Part shown: positions 25,205-34,945 of the stretch, piece by piece
Layout: each line of letters starts with the position of its first letter
Position numbering within the stretch: the stretch's first letter is position 1
Assembly: GCF_000626635.1 (NCBI RefSeq)
Contig: NZ_CP007451.1
Location: forward strand, 3,826,501 to 3,890,500
DNA length: 64,000 nucleotides
Direction of reading: 5' to 3'
Source of the DNA: Draconibacterium orientale
GTDB taxonomy: Bacteria; Bacteroidota; Bacteroidia; Bacteroidales; Prolixibacteraceae
Notes under the pieces: generated by a model
Told to the model about the DNA's origin: nothing
The model's input: only the letters and a program-made list of their open reading frames with translations
Database searches by the model: none
Position numbers and translations under genes: made by a program

Positions 25205-25310
25205 AATTATTGAATTTTGGTTTTCTAAATTATGACAACTCATCAGCGAAACTCCCTTACCCGGGCGAATATTTTTGGATGAAAATTATCTGGTTTATCA
25301 GATTGAGGTG

Positions 25311-26285
25311 TTATTTGAAATAAGAATATACCTCGTCATAGCCTTTCATTTCCATCACATCGGCACGCATTTTTGCTGCCCCCGGAAACGAATTCAGGTA
25401 GATTTTATAGAAGCGTTTCAGGATATTGAAATTCTTGTGTGGGCTCCAGGTTTGTTCAAAAAGTCGCGTGTGTTCCAGCAATTTGGCAATCCGGTCTTCC
25501 ATCGAAATTTCTTCTTTTTCAGGACTGAAAAACCAGGGATTGTGGAAGATTCCACGGCCGATCATTACGCCATTTACACCGGTTTGGTTTACGCGGTCAA
25601 GTCCTTGTTGGTACGACATGACATCGCCGTTTCCATGAACCGGAATATGCGGTTTTAAGCTGTTTTTTAGTTGAACAGCTTTGGCAATTTCTTCCCAGCT
25701 GGCATCGCCATCCGATTGCATTCGTTGCGTACGGCCATGCAAAATAATGGCTGCCGGATCAACTTCCAGCAAATTGGCAATCCAGTTTTCGGTGATGTGC
25801 TCTTTTATTCCGGTGCGGGTTTTTACACTAACGGGTAGGTGAGTGGCTTCTTTTGTGGCCAGAATAATTTCTTTAGCGCGCTCGGGTTCGCCGATCAATG
25901 CACTGCAGGCACCAATTTTAAACACCTTTTTTACCGGGCAGCCCATGTTAATGTCGATGCCGTCGAAATCGTAATTCTCGGTAATGTGTTTGGCAATGTT
26001 GTGGTAAATTTCCGGATTTCGCCCCCAGATTTGTGCCACAATTTTAATGTTGAGTTTTTTGAGCAAAGCCCGTTCCGAATCATTAACGATTAAACGTTCC
26101 GAAACACGTTCTCTGCCCACCGGATGATTCATGCCTTCAACAGAAGTGAACTCGGTAAAAACCATGTGCAGTTTCCCAGGTGCTGTCATTCCCATAACAA
26201 TTTCACGAAAAACCGTATCGGTAACGTCTTCCATTGGAGCCAGCGAAAAAGCGGGGCCATTAAACTCTTGCCAAAAATTACTCAT
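25311..26285 (-). CDS. tRNA-dihydrouridine synthase family protein
   Basis: 324 residues, FMN-dependent TIM-barrel enzyme that reduces uridines in tRNA. Family marks: APMEDVTDTVFR near the N-terminus, DINMGCPVKKV with catalytic Cys116, VKTRTG, LHGRT and GNGDV. It lacks clear DusA/DusB-specific features and belongs to the shorter Bacteroidetes group. Confidence 0.92.
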   Translation of the reverse strand: MSNFWQEFNGPAFSLAPMEDVTDTVFREIVMGMTAPGKLHMVFTEFTSVEGMNHPVGRERVSERLIVNDSERALLKKLNIKIVAQIWGRNPEIYHNIAKHITENYDFDGIDINMGCPVKKVFKIGACSALIGEPERAKEIILATKEATHLPVSVKTRTGIKEHITENWIANLLEVDPAAIILHGRTQRMQSDGDASWEEIAKAVQLKNSLKPHIPVHGNGDVMSYQQGLDRVNQTGVNGVMIGRGIFHNPWFFSPEKEEISMEDRIAKLLEHTRLFEQTWSPHKNFNILKRFYKIYLNSFPGAAKMRADVMEMKGYDEVYSYFK

Positions 26286-26320
26286 GCCGCAAAAATAGAA
26301 AATGTAAATAAATGCCTTAA

Positions 26321-26407
26321 CGTCATTCCGAATTTAGTTCGGAATCTGACTTGCGATAGATTAAGATCCTGAAATACCTGCTTGACAGTCAGGAGTTCAG
26401 TATGACG
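26321..26407. repeat. Palindromic intergenic element A
   Basis: Begins CGTCATTCCGAA and ends TTCAGTATGACG, an imperfect terminal inverted repeat. Internal words (GGAATCT, GATCCTGAAA) match the core of the element at 54603-54679. A member of a REP/MITE-like intergenic family between two minus-strand genes. Confidence 0.6.
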
Positions 26408-26423
26408 ACTAAAATAATTTTTA

Positions 26424-27461
26424 TTAAACCTTTAACTTGTTTTGTTCTGCTTGTATTAACGAAAGGCTTTTTCTGAATTTGCGGCTGTTGCCAAAACCAA
26501 TACGTAAATCGGATGGGCGGCCGGTGCCCTGCATTTTCTCATCGGCACATTCGGGTGTACAGCAACCGTGGTATTTTTCGGCACATTCGGGGCACTGAAT
26601 AAACAAAATGTGGCAGCCGTGATTAGCACAGTTGGTGTGCGAATCGCAAGGTTTGCCGCACTGATGGCATTTCGAAATGATTTCGCCATTTACACTTTCG
26701 CCCAAACGTTCGTCGAAAACAAAGTTTTTACCGATGAATTTTGAATCGAGCTGCGCCGTTTTTATCTGGCGAGCGTATTCCAGAATCCCGCCATGTAGCT
26801 GGTTCACATCACTAAATCCCTGGTGTTTCAGGTAAGCACTTGCTTTTTCGCAGCGAATCCCGCCGGTACAGTACAGCAGCACTTTTTTATCTTTTTTGTC
26901 TTCCAGCAGATCGGTAACAATTTCCAGTTCTTCACGAAACGTATCCGCCTCGGGGCAAATGGCACCTTCAAAATGGCCAATCTCGCTTTCGTAGTAGTTT
27001 CGCATGTCAACAACAACGGTGTCTTCCTGCCCAATGTAATTATGAAATTCAACACCCGATAAGTGTTTTCCCACATTGGTAACATCGTAGGCATCGTCGT
27101 TCAAACCATCGGCAACCAGTTTGGGACGTACTTTAATGGTTAATTTGTAAAACGATTTTCCATCGTCTTCAATGGCATATTTAATCGGAATGTCCTGCAG
27201 AATTTTATAGTTTTTCAAGGTCTCCACAAAAGCGTCCCAGTGGTGTTCGGGGACACTCATTTGCGCGTTAATGCCTTCGTGGGCTACATAAATCCGGCCA
27301 AAGCAGTCCAACGGAAACCAATCGCGAAAAAGCTCGTCTCTGAATTCTTGCGGATTATCAAGAATGTGATAGCGATAAAATGATATGGTTTTACGCTGAA
27401 AAGTTTCTTCTGCCAGCCTTTTTTTTAGTTCTTCTTTATTTACCCGGTTGTATAAAAACAT
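26424..27461 (-). CDS. trhO: tRNA uridine(34) hydroxylase, rhodanese type
   Basis: 345 residues from MFLYNRV (27461); the frame extends upstream to 27515 but that part is not conserved-looking. Hydroxylates U34 of certain tRNAs. N-terminal acylphosphatase-like domain (YVAHEGINAQMS), rhodanese domain with catalytic Cys198 in YCTGGIRCEKAS, and a Cys-rich zinc-binding tail (CHQCGKPCDSHTNC, CPECAEKYHGCC). Length and layout are those of the YceA/TrhO family. Confidence 0.93.
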   Translation of the reverse strand: MFLYNRVNKEELKKRLAEETFQRKTISFYRYHILDNPQEFRDELFRDWFPLDCFGRIYVAHEGINAQMSVPEHHWDAFVETLKNYKILQDIPIKYAIEDDGKSFYKLTIKVRPKLVADGLNDDAYDVTNVGKHLSGVEFHNYIGQEDTVVVDMRNYYESEIGHFEGAICPEADTFREELEIVTDLLEDKKDKKVLLYCTGGIRCEKASAYLKHQGFSDVNQLHGGILEYARQIKTAQLDSKFIGKNFVFDERLGESVNGEIISKCHQCGKPCDSHTNCANHGCHILFIQCPECAEKYHGCCTPECADEKMQGTGRPSDLRIGFGNSRKFRKSLSLIQAEQNKLKV

Positions 27462-27586
27462 GTTACCTACGTTTAAAATGCGCGGCAAAAATACACAATT
27501 TGGTAAAAAGAGCAAAAAAGAGCTTAAATTCCTAAAAGGTAATTATGGAAACCGTGCGTGTTAGTTGATTCCATTTTCGTAGAAAC

Positions 27587-27617
27587 AAAAAAAGCTGCTT
27601 GTAAAATACAAACAGCT
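27587..27617 (-). terminator. Terminator of the TlpA-like gene
   Basis: On the minus strand AGCTGTTTGTA-tttt-TACAAGCAGCT followed by a T run. Confidence 0.8.
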
Positions 27618-27640
27618 CCTTAATTTATTTTAGTGAAATT

Positions 27641-28147
27641 CTATTTCAACAGTTCATGCACCTTCTCAATGATCTTGTTGAAATCGTCTTCCTTAAAACC
27701 AATGGAAGCGACTGCAATTTTTCCGTCCTTATCGATTATAAAATTACGCGGTATGTTTTGTTTGGCGTATTTCGAAAATATCTCACGATCGGCATCAGGG
27801 TAGAAGGGAAGTGTGTAATTATTGTCGGTTTTAAATTTATTTACTGTTGCCCAATCGTGTTCGCGGCCAATAACCAGCACTTCAAAATTATCGTTTTGCT
27901 TTAGTTTTAGATAAACTTCCTTTTCAAGATGCGGCAGTTCTTTTCGGCATGGAGGGCACCAGGTGGCAAAAAAGTTAATCCACACTACTTTCCCTTTCAT
28001 ATCCGAGAGTTTTTTTACCGAACCATCTTCCAATGTTATGGAAAAGTCGGGGGCAGTGTCGCCTTCTTTTACCAGGGTGAACTCGTCTTGTGCAAAAGTA
28101 GTTATTGCGAATAAGGCCAGTATAATAAATATTGTCAGTTTTTTCAT
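27641..28147 (-). CDS. TlpA-type thiol-disulfide oxidoreductase
   Basis: 168 residues. Sec signal peptide (MKKLTIFIILALFAITTFA) and a thioredoxin-fold domain with active site WCPPC (FFATWCPPCRKELPHLE). Probably a periplasmic reductase supplying thiols to extracytoplasmic proteins. The cis-Pro region IPRNFIIDKDGK is present. Confidence 0.92.
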   Translation of the reverse strand: MKKLTIFIILALFAITTFAQDEFTLVKEGDTAPDFSITLEDGSVKKLSDMKGKVVWINFFATWCPPCRKELPHLEKEVYLKLKQNDNFEVLVIGREHDWATVNKFKTDNNYTLPFYPDADREIFSKYAKQNIPRNFIIDKDGKIAVASIGFKEDDFNKIIEKVHELLK

Positions 28148-28196
28148 GTTGCTATTTTTTACAATTTGGCACTAATGTAACCATATGGACTGTAAA

Positions 28197-28227
28197 CAAA
28201 AACACCTGCTCGAAATTAAGCAGGTGT
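28197..28227 (-). terminator. Terminator of purC
   Basis: On the minus strand ACACCTGCT-taatttcg-AGCAGGTGT then TTTTTG. Confidence 0.85.
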
Positions 28228-28251
28228 CTTCAGTTTATGATTGTTATTCTT

Positions 28252-29205
28252 TTAAGCTTGTTGCTTCAAAAAATCATTAACGGCCGATTCAATTCGCTCT
28301 TCAATTTTCGAAGTGTCTGATTTTAAGAATTTATCGCCGGTGATGTTTTCGTACAATTCAATGTATCTTTCCGAAACTTCGTTAACAAACGACTCCGGAA
28401 TTTCGGGCATTACATCGCCGTCGCGGCCCTGGAAATTGTTTTCCATTAACCATTCGCGAACAAATTCTTTCGAAAGCTGCTTTTGGTTTTCGCCTTTATC
28501 AAAACGTTCCTGGTAACCATCGGCGTAAAAGTAGCGCGATGAATCGGGTGTGTGAATTTCGTCGATCAGGTAAATCTGTCCGTCTTTTTTACCGAATTCG
28601 TATTTGGTATCTACCAAAATCAGTCCCATTTCTTTGGCAATTTCGCTACCGCGTTTAAAAAGAGCCAGTGAAATACGTTCCAGTTCTTTGTAATCTTCTT
28701 CCGAAACCAGTCCTTGTTTGATGATCTCTTCGCGCGAAATGTTTTCGTCGTGAGCGCCTTGCTCCGCTTTTGTAGTTGGTGTTAACAGCGGCTCAGGAAA
28801 AGCCTGGTGTTCTTTCAATCCTTCAGGAAGCGGAACGCCGCAAATATCGCGACCGCCATTTTTGTACAATCTCCACGAGCTTCCGGTTAAATAACCACGC
28901 ACGATCATTTCTACCGGGAAAGTTTCGCAAAAATGACCTACTGTTACGTTCGGATCGGGTGTTGCTATTTTCCAGTTCGGAACAATATCGGCAGTAGCGT
29001 CCAGGAACTTTTCTGCAATCTGGTTGAGTACCTGGCCTTTAAAAGGAATTCCTTTTGGCAGTACCACATCGAAAGCTGAAATACGATCGGAAACCACCAT
29101 TACCAAAAAATCGTCGTTGATGTTGTAAACGTCGCGAACTTTACCTTTGTAGTGGCTTTTTTGCCCCGGAAAATTGAAACTTGTTTTTGTAAGTGCGTTA
29201 CCCAT
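28252..29205 (-). CDS. purC: SAICAR synthase
   Basis: 317 residues. ATP-dependent joining of CAIR and aspartate in purine synthesis. Family blocks: [56 protein letters not shown] and [12 protein letters not shown]. Length is that of the longer Bacteroidetes form. Confidence 0.96.
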   Translation of the reverse strand: MGNALTKTSFNFPGQKSHYKGKVRDVYNINDDFLVMVVSDRISAFDVVLPKGIPFKGQVLNQIAEKFLDATADIVPNWKIATPDPNVTVGHFCETFPVEMIVRGYLTGSSWRLYKNGGRDICGVPLPEGLKEHQAFPEPLLTPTTKAEQGAHDENISREEIIKQGLVSEEDYKELERISLALFKRGSEIAKEMGLILVDTKYEFGKKDGQIYLIDEIHTPDSSRYFYADGYQERFDKGENQKQLSKEFVREWLMENNFQGRDGDVMPEIPESFVNEVSERYIELYENITGDKFLKSDTSKIEERIESAVNDFLKQQA

Positions 29206-29282
29206 TTTTGTTGAATATTTATTGTTGTAGTTTACTTATTGCAGGTGTAAAATGCTATTCAGCTTTTAGTACAAATTTAGCT

Positions 29283-29395
29283 GGTTTTTGTTTAGCCTGA
29301 TACTGGATACTGGATACTTGATACTGGATCTTCAGTATTTCTCCTTTTTCCTTTTTCCTTTTCCCTTTAACCTTTATCCTTCAATATCTGATCTA
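29283..29395. repeat. GATACTG tandem repeats and pyrimidine-rich tract
   Basis: CTGATACTGGATACTGGATACTTGATACTGGATC-type repeats (period about 10) followed by a CCTTTTT/CCTTTTCC-rich tract. A low-complexity intergenic repeat between purC and phoH; no gene. Confidence 0.7.
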
Positions 29396-30382
29396 CTGAT
29401 TGTTTTTTTCCTTTGCTTCCGTTTTTATCTCAATTTTCTCCTCGTCATGTTTATCGTACGCTTCTACAATATCGCGCACCAAACGGTGGCGAACAATGTC
29501 TTTTTTATCGAAATAAATGTTCCCAATATTTTTAATTCCCTTCAAAATTTTCAGGGCCTGTATCAATCCCGAATGACTTTTTCGCGGAAGGTCGATCTGC
29601 GTAACATCGCCGGTAATAATAAATTTGGCGTTGAGTCCCATTCGGGTTAAAAACATTTTCAGCTGGTTAACGGTGGTGTTTTGCGCCTCGTCGAGAATAA
29701 CGTAGGCGTTGCTTAACGTTCGTCCGCGCATAAAAGCCAGTGGGGCAATTTGTATTACGCCGTCTTTCAGAAATTCCTCCAGCTTTTTCGGCGGGATCAT
29801 ATCCTGCAACGCATCGTAAAGTGGCTGTAAATACGGATCGATCTTATCCTTTAAATCGCCGGGAAGAAAACCCAGGTTTTCGCCGGCTTCAACTGCCGGG
29901 CGACTTAGAATGATCTTGCGAATTTCTTTATTTTTTAATGCTTTAACAGCCAGAGCAATGGCAGTGTAGGTTTTTCCCGTTCCGGCCGGTCCAATGGCAA
30001 AAATCAAATCGTTTTTTGCACTGGCCTCCACCAAACGGCGTTGGTTGGGTGTGCGGGCACGAACGGGTTTTCCGCTGTTACCAAAAACAATAATATCGGG
30101 TTCGCCGTTGCTGTTTTCTTCTAACGATGACACCCCCGAATCCAATAGCTCATGAATAATTTCTTCCGAGAGCATATTGTACTGATAATAATGATCGAGG
30201 ATGAGGGCGAATTTTTTCTCGAACGCTTTTATTTCCTTTGGTTCTCCCTGAACGAACAAGGCGTGGCCCCGTGCAGTGATCTTAATTTTTGGGAAAAGCC
30301 TTTTTATCAGTTCAATTTTCGAATTGTTTACTCCAAAAAACTCAAGGAGATCAATTCCTTCCAGTAAAATTTGTTTATCCAA
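29393..30382 (-). CDS. phoH: PhoH-like ATPase
   Basis: 329 residues. P-loop NTPase of the PhoH/PhoL family, probably acting on RNA (often near ybeY). N-terminal KH-like/PhoH domain, Walker A GPAGTGKTYTA, SRPAVEAGENLGFLPGDL, Walker B VILDEAQNTT and ITGDVTQIDLPR are visible. Confidence 0.94.
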   Translation of the reverse strand: MDKQILLEGIDLLEFFGVNNSKIELIKRLFPKIKITARGHALFVQGEPKEIKAFEKKFALILDHYYQYNMLSEEIIHELLDSGVSSLEENSNGEPDIIVFGNSGKPVRARTPNQRRLVEASAKNDLIFAIGPAGTGKTYTAIALAVKALKNKEIRKIILSRPAVEAGENLGFLPGDLKDKIDPYLQPLYDALQDMIPPKKLEEFLKDGVIQIAPLAFMRGRTLSNAYVILDEAQNTTVNQLKMFLTRMGLNAKFIITGDVTQIDLPRKSHSGLIQALKILKGIKNIGNIYFDKKDIVRHRLVRDIVEAYDKHDEEKIEIKTEAKEKNNQ

Positions 30383-30495
30383 TGTATCTTCTTAAAAATT
30401 TAAGTAGGGCAAATTTACGAAAATAAATTACCACAATCGAATGTGGAAAGGCTTTGATAGTCAATTTCTGACTGATGGAGATATTTTCATATTTT

Positions 30496-30645
30496 TTATT
30501 TCGAGAACATTTTCACGAGCCAAAGAATAAAGTACAATCCCAGTCCTACACCAAAAATAAATACACCAACTACAAATGCAATTCTGATTGTTGTTACATT
30601 CCAGCCCAATTTGCCGCTTAGCCACTCTGATACGCCTAAAATCAT
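30496..30645 (-). CDS. PspC-like mini membrane protein
   Basis: 49 residues (MILGVSEWLSGKLGWNVTTI...). The N-terminal GVSEWLSGKLGWN followed by IRIAFVV and one hydrophobic helix is the PspC-domain pattern, in its shortest form. Probably a stress-related inner-membrane protein. It is a single-gene unit 114 bp upstream of the divergent mazG start. Confidence 0.75.
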   Translation of the reverse strand: MILGVSEWLSGKLGWNVTTIRIAFVVGVFIFGVGLGLYFILWLVKMFSK

Positions 30646-30761
30646 AAATCTGAATTTTAATAATTAGGTTAACAAGGTAAAATTATTTCTTTAATAACTC
30701 TGTAAAACTTTAAAATCAGTTTTCTCTTGTTAAAGAATTGAATAATTAACTTCGGAGGAAT

Positions 30762-31553
30762 TTGAAACGCGAAAGAATGGAACGAAAAATTGAAGAGTTT
30801 AAACGCTTGCTGGATATCATGGACGAGTTGCGCGAGAAATGTCCGTGGGATAAAAAACAAACGCTGGAGTCGTTACGCAAACTTACCATTGAAGAAACCT
30901 ACGAATTGGGCGATGCCATTTTGAAAAACGATTTGCAGGAGATAAAAAAGGAACTGGGCGACATACTGCTGCACATTGTTTTTTATGCCAAAATAGGTGA
31001 CGAAAAAGGGGCTTTTGATATTGGCGATGTGCTGGAAGGAATAAATGAAAAGTTGATTTACCGTCATCCGCATATTTTTGGCGATGTTGATGTTGATGGC
31101 TCAGCCGATAAAGTTGCCGAAAACTGGGAAGCCTTAAAACTGAAGGAAAAAGGGGGTAATAAACGCGTTCTGGAAGGTGTTCCGGCTGCCATGCCTGCGC
31201 TGGTAAAAGCTAACCGAATACAGGAAAAAGTGCGGGGCGTTGGTTTCGACTGGGAATACAAAGAGCAGGTTTGGGATAAAGTGAAGGAAGAGGTTGACGA
31301 GCTGAGCGTTGAGATCAACAAAGCCGACCACGATAAAATGGAAGCCGAATTTGGCGACTTACTGTTTGCAGTTGTTAACGCCGCCCGTTTGTACGACATC
31401 GATCCGGAAGCGGCATTGGAGCGTACCAACATAAAATTTATGAAGCGCTTTAATTACCTCGAAAGCAAAACCCTGATGCAGGGAAAAAGCCTGCACGATA
31501 TGAGTCTTGCCGAAATGGACGAGATTTGGGAAGAAGCTAAAAAACAAGAGTAA
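30762..31553 (+). CDS. mazG: Nucleoside triphosphate pyrophosphohydrolase
   Basis: 263 residues from TTG 30762, or 258 from ATG 30777; GGAGG at 30754-30758 is 3 nt from TTG and 18 nt from ATG, so the start stays open. Two MazG domains with EExxE/ExxD motifs (IEETYELGDAI, LGDILLHIVFYA; EEVDELSVEI, FGDLLFAVVNAAR). Hydrolyses non-canonical NTPs to NMPs as house-cleaning. Confidence 0.95.
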   Translation: MKRERMERKIEEFKRLLDIMDELREKCPWDKKQTLESLRKLTIEETYELGDAILKNDLQEIKKELGDILLHIVFYAKIGDEKGAFDIGDVLEGINEKLIYRHPHIFGDVDVDGSADKVAENWEALKLKEKGGNKRVLEGVPAAMPALVKANRIQEKVRGVGFDWEYKEQVWDKVKEEVDELSVEINKADHDKMEAEFGDLLFAVVNAARLYDIDPEAALERTNIKFMKRFNYLESKTLMQGKSLHDMSLAEMDEIWEEAKKQE

Positions 31554-31556
31554 TCG

Positions 31557-31612
31557 CTAAGGCAAAAGGCAAAAGGCAAAAGGAAAAAGTAGAAAGGCAA
31601 AAGGTAAAAGGG
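31557..31612 (+). repeat. AAAAGGC purine-rich tandem repeat
   Basis: Imperfect tandem (A)AAAGGC units between the convergent mazG and flavoprotein genes. Low complexity; resembles the complement of the tract at 29340-29390. Confidence 0.75.
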
Positions 31613-31739
31613 AGGAAGGATTATTGATTAAGAATGCTTGGTAATAGTAATTGTCGCAGGCTCACAGTTACAGATGGCAGTTTAGCAATTTGACATATCA
31701 ATCTGTCTTCAATCTCATATCAATCTAACTCAATCTAAT

Positions 31740-32318
31740 TCAGTCTTCCTTAATCTTCTTCATCAGCCAGCTCATATTTTCCGCCAGCGTTCGGATGGTA
31801 TTTATACCTTCTTCGTCTTGCAGAACATCTCCTTTGTTTTTGCCAAAAGCGAAGTTCCAGTAGCTGGAGCCGGGTACGATCATCTGGTTGATCAGGAAAA
31901 AGCGGTTTATGGTATCGAAAGTGGGTAAAGCACCGCCACGGCGCACCGAAATTACTCCGGCACCAACTTTTCGTTTTAACAGGTGGCCGTTGCCACGTGT
32001 AACATAACCGGCCACATCCATCAGGGCTTTTATTTCGGTGCTTACATCGGCAAAATAAACCGGCGTACCCAGAATAATGCCGTCGGCTTCAATCATTTTT
32101 TCGATGCAAAGATTCAGCAGATCGTTTTTTATGTGGCATTTCCGGTCCTGAATTTCGCGGCATTTTCCGCATGCCGTACAACCGTGTACCGGTTTATTTC
32201 CCAGCTGAACAACTTCAGTTTCTATTCCTTCTGCCTGAAAGATCTTAAATGTTTCTTCTATTAATAGCGATGTATTTCCGTTGCGTCGCGGGCTTCCGTT
32301 AATGGCTACTACTTTCAT
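31740..32318 (-). CDS. NADPH-dependent FMN reductase / iron-sulfur flavoprotein
   Basis: 192 residues. Flavodoxin-like fold with the FMN phosphate loop GSPRRNGNTSLL and a Cys set (GCTACGKCREIQDRKCHIKND) typical of iron-sulfur flavoproteins. GTPVYFADVS completes the FMN site. Substrate unknown. Confidence 0.9.
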   Translation of the reverse strand: MKVVAINGSPRRNGNTSLLIEETFKIFQAEGIETEVVQLGNKPVHGCTACGKCREIQDRKCHIKNDLLNLCIEKMIEADGIILGTPVYFADVSTEIKALMDVAGYVTRGNGHLLKRKVGAGVISVRRGGALPTFDTINRFFLINQMIVPGSSYWNFAFGKNKGDVLQDEEGINTIRTLAENMSWLMKKIKED

Positions 32319-32369
32319 GAATTTGATTGATAATTGTTGAATTGCTAAATTGAAAAACTGATAAATTGT

Positions 32370-33023
32370 TTATTGTCCGAATACGTAGGCGATAATATTG
32401 GCTCCCATTCTCAGTGCTTTTTGCCGCAGGTCTTCCGGATCGTTATGTACGTCGATATCTTCCCAGCCGTCGCCCAAATCGGTTTCGTATGTGTACAAAC
32501 AAACCAGCCTGTCGTTTACAAATAACCCAAATGCCTGTGGCGTTTTATTATCGTGCTCGTGTATTTTCGGAATACCTTCGTTAAAATCGTATTTCTGATG
32601 AAAAATCTCGTGCGAAGGAGGCAATTCCACAAACTCCTGATCGGGGAAAACCTTTTTCATTTCGCGACGGATGTATTCATCCAGCCCGTAATTATCGTCT
32701 ATATGTAAAAAACCACCGCCTTCGAGGTAAACACGCAAATTCATTGCGTCGCTTTCCGATAAAATAATGTTACCGTGCCCGGTTAAATGTACAAAAGGGA
32801 AATTAAACAACTCGGGGCTGCCAATTTCAATGGTCGATGGTTCCGGATTTATATTGGTGTGCAGGTTTTCGTTGCAAAACTCAATGAGGTTGGGCAGGGC
32901 AGTAGGATCGGAATACCAGTCGCCGCCTCCATTGTATTTCAGCAAAGCAATTTTTACACTGCTGCCTTGTGCGGCTCCTCCCAGCGTAAAAAGCAAAAAC
33001 AGGAACAGAAATGAAATTCTCAT
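32370..33023 (-). CDS. DUF4159 exported protein
   Basis: 217 residues from MRISFLFLF (33023); the frame extends to 33074. Signal peptide followed by a glutamine-amidotransferase-like DUF4159 domain: KYNGGGDWYSDPTALPNLIEF, FVHLTGHGNI, GGGFLHIDDNYG. Bacteroidetes proteins of this type lie outside the cytoplasm; role unknown. Confidence 0.88.
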   Translation of the reverse strand: MRISFLFLFLLFTLGGAAQGSSVKIALLKYNGGGDWYSDPTALPNLIEFCNENLHTNINPEPSTIEIGSPELFNFPFVHLTGHGNIILSESDAMNLRVYLEGGGFLHIDDNYGLDEYIRREMKKVFPDQEFVELPPSHEIFHQKYDFNEGIPKIHEHDNKTPQAFGLFVNDRLVCLYTYETDLGDGWEDIDVHNDPEDLRQKALRMGANIIAYVFGQ

Positions 33024-33104
33024 CAATAAAATTTTCCGAAAAATACGATTCCTCGCGGAGATGAGAAAATGCAATTGAAAATCAATTACTACCTGGCAGA
33101 AATA

Positions 33105-34868
33105 TTAACTTTCCATTCCTCCCCGCATCAGCAAATCAAGTGCTTTGTCCAGCGAGCCGGCCGCAGTTATTTCTCCCGAGTTTACAAAGAAAATTTCATC
33201 GGCACTTTCAATGGTGTTTAGCCGGTGTGCAATAATAACTTTTGATGTTGATGCCGGCAGATTGTTGATGATTTTTTCAAGTTGTTGCTCGGTAACGGTA
33301 TCGATATTTGCCGTGGCCTCGTCGAGGATGAGCAATTCCGGTTTTCGTAAAATGGCGCGCATAAAAGCGATCAGCTGTTTTTGCCCCAGGCTTATTCCGT
33401 CGCCTGTCATTTGTATAGGCGTTTCCAAACCACTGTCGAAACGTTGCAGCAAACTTCCCAGTCCGGCTTCTTCAAGCGATTGTTGCAGCTCATCGTTGCT
33501 TAAAGCCGACATGTTTTCGTTTCCGTATAAAATACTTTCGCGTACCGTGCCCGAGAACAAAATGGGGTCTTGAAGAATCACCCCGATTTTTGCAGTTCTT
33601 TCAGCAGGATCATAGGATTTTATGTCTTTGCCATCCAGCAGGATCGTGCCTTTTGTAGCGTCGTACAAACGAGCAATCAACGATGCAGTAGTTGTTTTAC
33701 CACCTCCGGTTGGCCCGATAAAAGCGTAAGTTTTGCCACGCTCCAAATCGAAGCTAACTTTGTGCAGCACCTCTTTGCCGTTTGGGTAGCAAAACGAAAC
33801 GTCGTTAAAGTTTACCAGCGAAGCGTTTTTTTGTACTTCCGTTTCCTTTGCAACTTCCAGGTTATTATCCAACGAAAGCAGATAGGAAATGCGATCCCAC
33901 GCAGCCAAAGCTTGTTGAAAGTTGGCCCAAAGTATGGCCAGTTGCCGCAAAGGATTATAAAAGTTCATTACATAGGCAATAAAACTAATCAGCAAACCAA
34001 CGCTAAAATTACCCTGAATAATGAGGTAGATACCCAGCGCCAAAACAATTAGTTGCCCAAGGTTGGCGGCAAAAGTATAAACCGGGTTAAGGATGTTGTT
34101 GGCAATTCCGGCATAAACCGAGTGTTTATAATTTTCCTCGTTCGCGGCGGTAAAACGTTTTCTGAAATAGTCGCGGCGGTTAAAAGCCACCACCACTTTA
34201 AAATTCGCCAGGCTTTCCTGAATTTCGGCAGAAAGGTCGCCCAGACTTTTTAAACTGGCCTCGTTTTTCCGGCGTATCCACGGCGAAATAATTCTTGTGA
34301 AAACCAAAAGAAACAGGGCAGGCGAGAGTGCTGCCAATCCCAGTGGCAGATTGATTACCAGAAGCAGAATTCCGGCACCGGTCATGGTAATTATGCCGCC
34401 AATAAAACGCATCAGCGATTGCGAAAAGAACTCGTTTACCTTTTGCGTGTCGTTGTTGATGCGCGATATCAGGTCGCCCGATTTGTTTTGGTTAAAGAAG
34501 TCGAGCGGCAATTCCTGCAGCTTATGAAAAACCGAATTACGAAGGCTGTACAACATGCGTTGCCCAATGCCGCCCATCATAATCATTTGAGCGTAATTCA
34601 CAAAAAATGCCACCACGTACATCGTTAGCAATATACCGGCAAAAAGTAAAATCCCGTGGTAATTTTTGTTTTGCACATAATGGTCAACGGTATGTCCGAT
34701 TATGTATGCGCCAGCCAGGTTTAGTGCGGCATTTATCGCAATTGCTGTAAAAGCGACGATCAGGTTACGCCGTTCGCCACTAATAATCGCCACCAGTTTC
34801 TTTAGCGATTTCAGAAACGGAAGCTTCTTCTCGTTTTTATCGGGTATTCGATTCAGATTATAATTCAT
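33105..34868 (-). CDS. ABC exporter half-transporter, catalytic-site subunit
   Basis: 587 residues: six-TM domain (about 30-320) and NBD with Walker A GPTGGGKTT, Walker B LLILDEAT (catalytic Glu present) and switch His (IIAHRLNTI). The signature motif is degenerate (ISLGQ instead of LSGGQ). Together with the next upstream gene this makes a heterodimeric exporter with one degenerate ATP site. Substrate (drug, lipid or peptide) unknown. Confidence 0.93.
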   Translation of the reverse strand: MNYNLNRIPDKNEKKLPFLKSLKKLVAIISGERRNLIVAFTAIAINAALNLAGAYIIGHTVDHYVQNKNYHGILLFAGILLTMYVVAFFVNYAQMIMMGGIGQRMLYSLRNSVFHKLQELPLDFFNQNKSGDLISRINNDTQKVNEFFSQSLMRFIGGIITMTGAGILLLVINLPLGLAALSPALFLLVFTRIISPWIRRKNEASLKSLGDLSAEIQESLANFKVVVAFNRRDYFRKRFTAANEENYKHSVYAGIANNILNPVYTFAANLGQLIVLALGIYLIIQGNFSVGLLISFIAYVMNFYNPLRQLAILWANFQQALAAWDRISYLLSLDNNLEVAKETEVQKNASLVNFNDVSFCYPNGKEVLHKVSFDLERGKTYAFIGPTGGGKTTTASLIARLYDATKGTILLDGKDIKSYDPAERTAKIGVILQDPILFSGTVRESILYGNENMSALSNDELQQSLEEAGLGSLLQRFDSGLETPIQMTGDGISLGQKQLIAFMRAILRKPELLILDEATANIDTVTEQQLEKIINNLPASTSKVIIAHRLNTIESADEIFFVNSGEITAAGSLDKALDLLMRGGMES

Positions 34869-34945
34869 ACTATTAAAATTGTTAGTTTTTAACGGTATAG
34901 TATGGAACTCGCACGTATTTTAACAATCTTCCTGGGTGTAATGTA

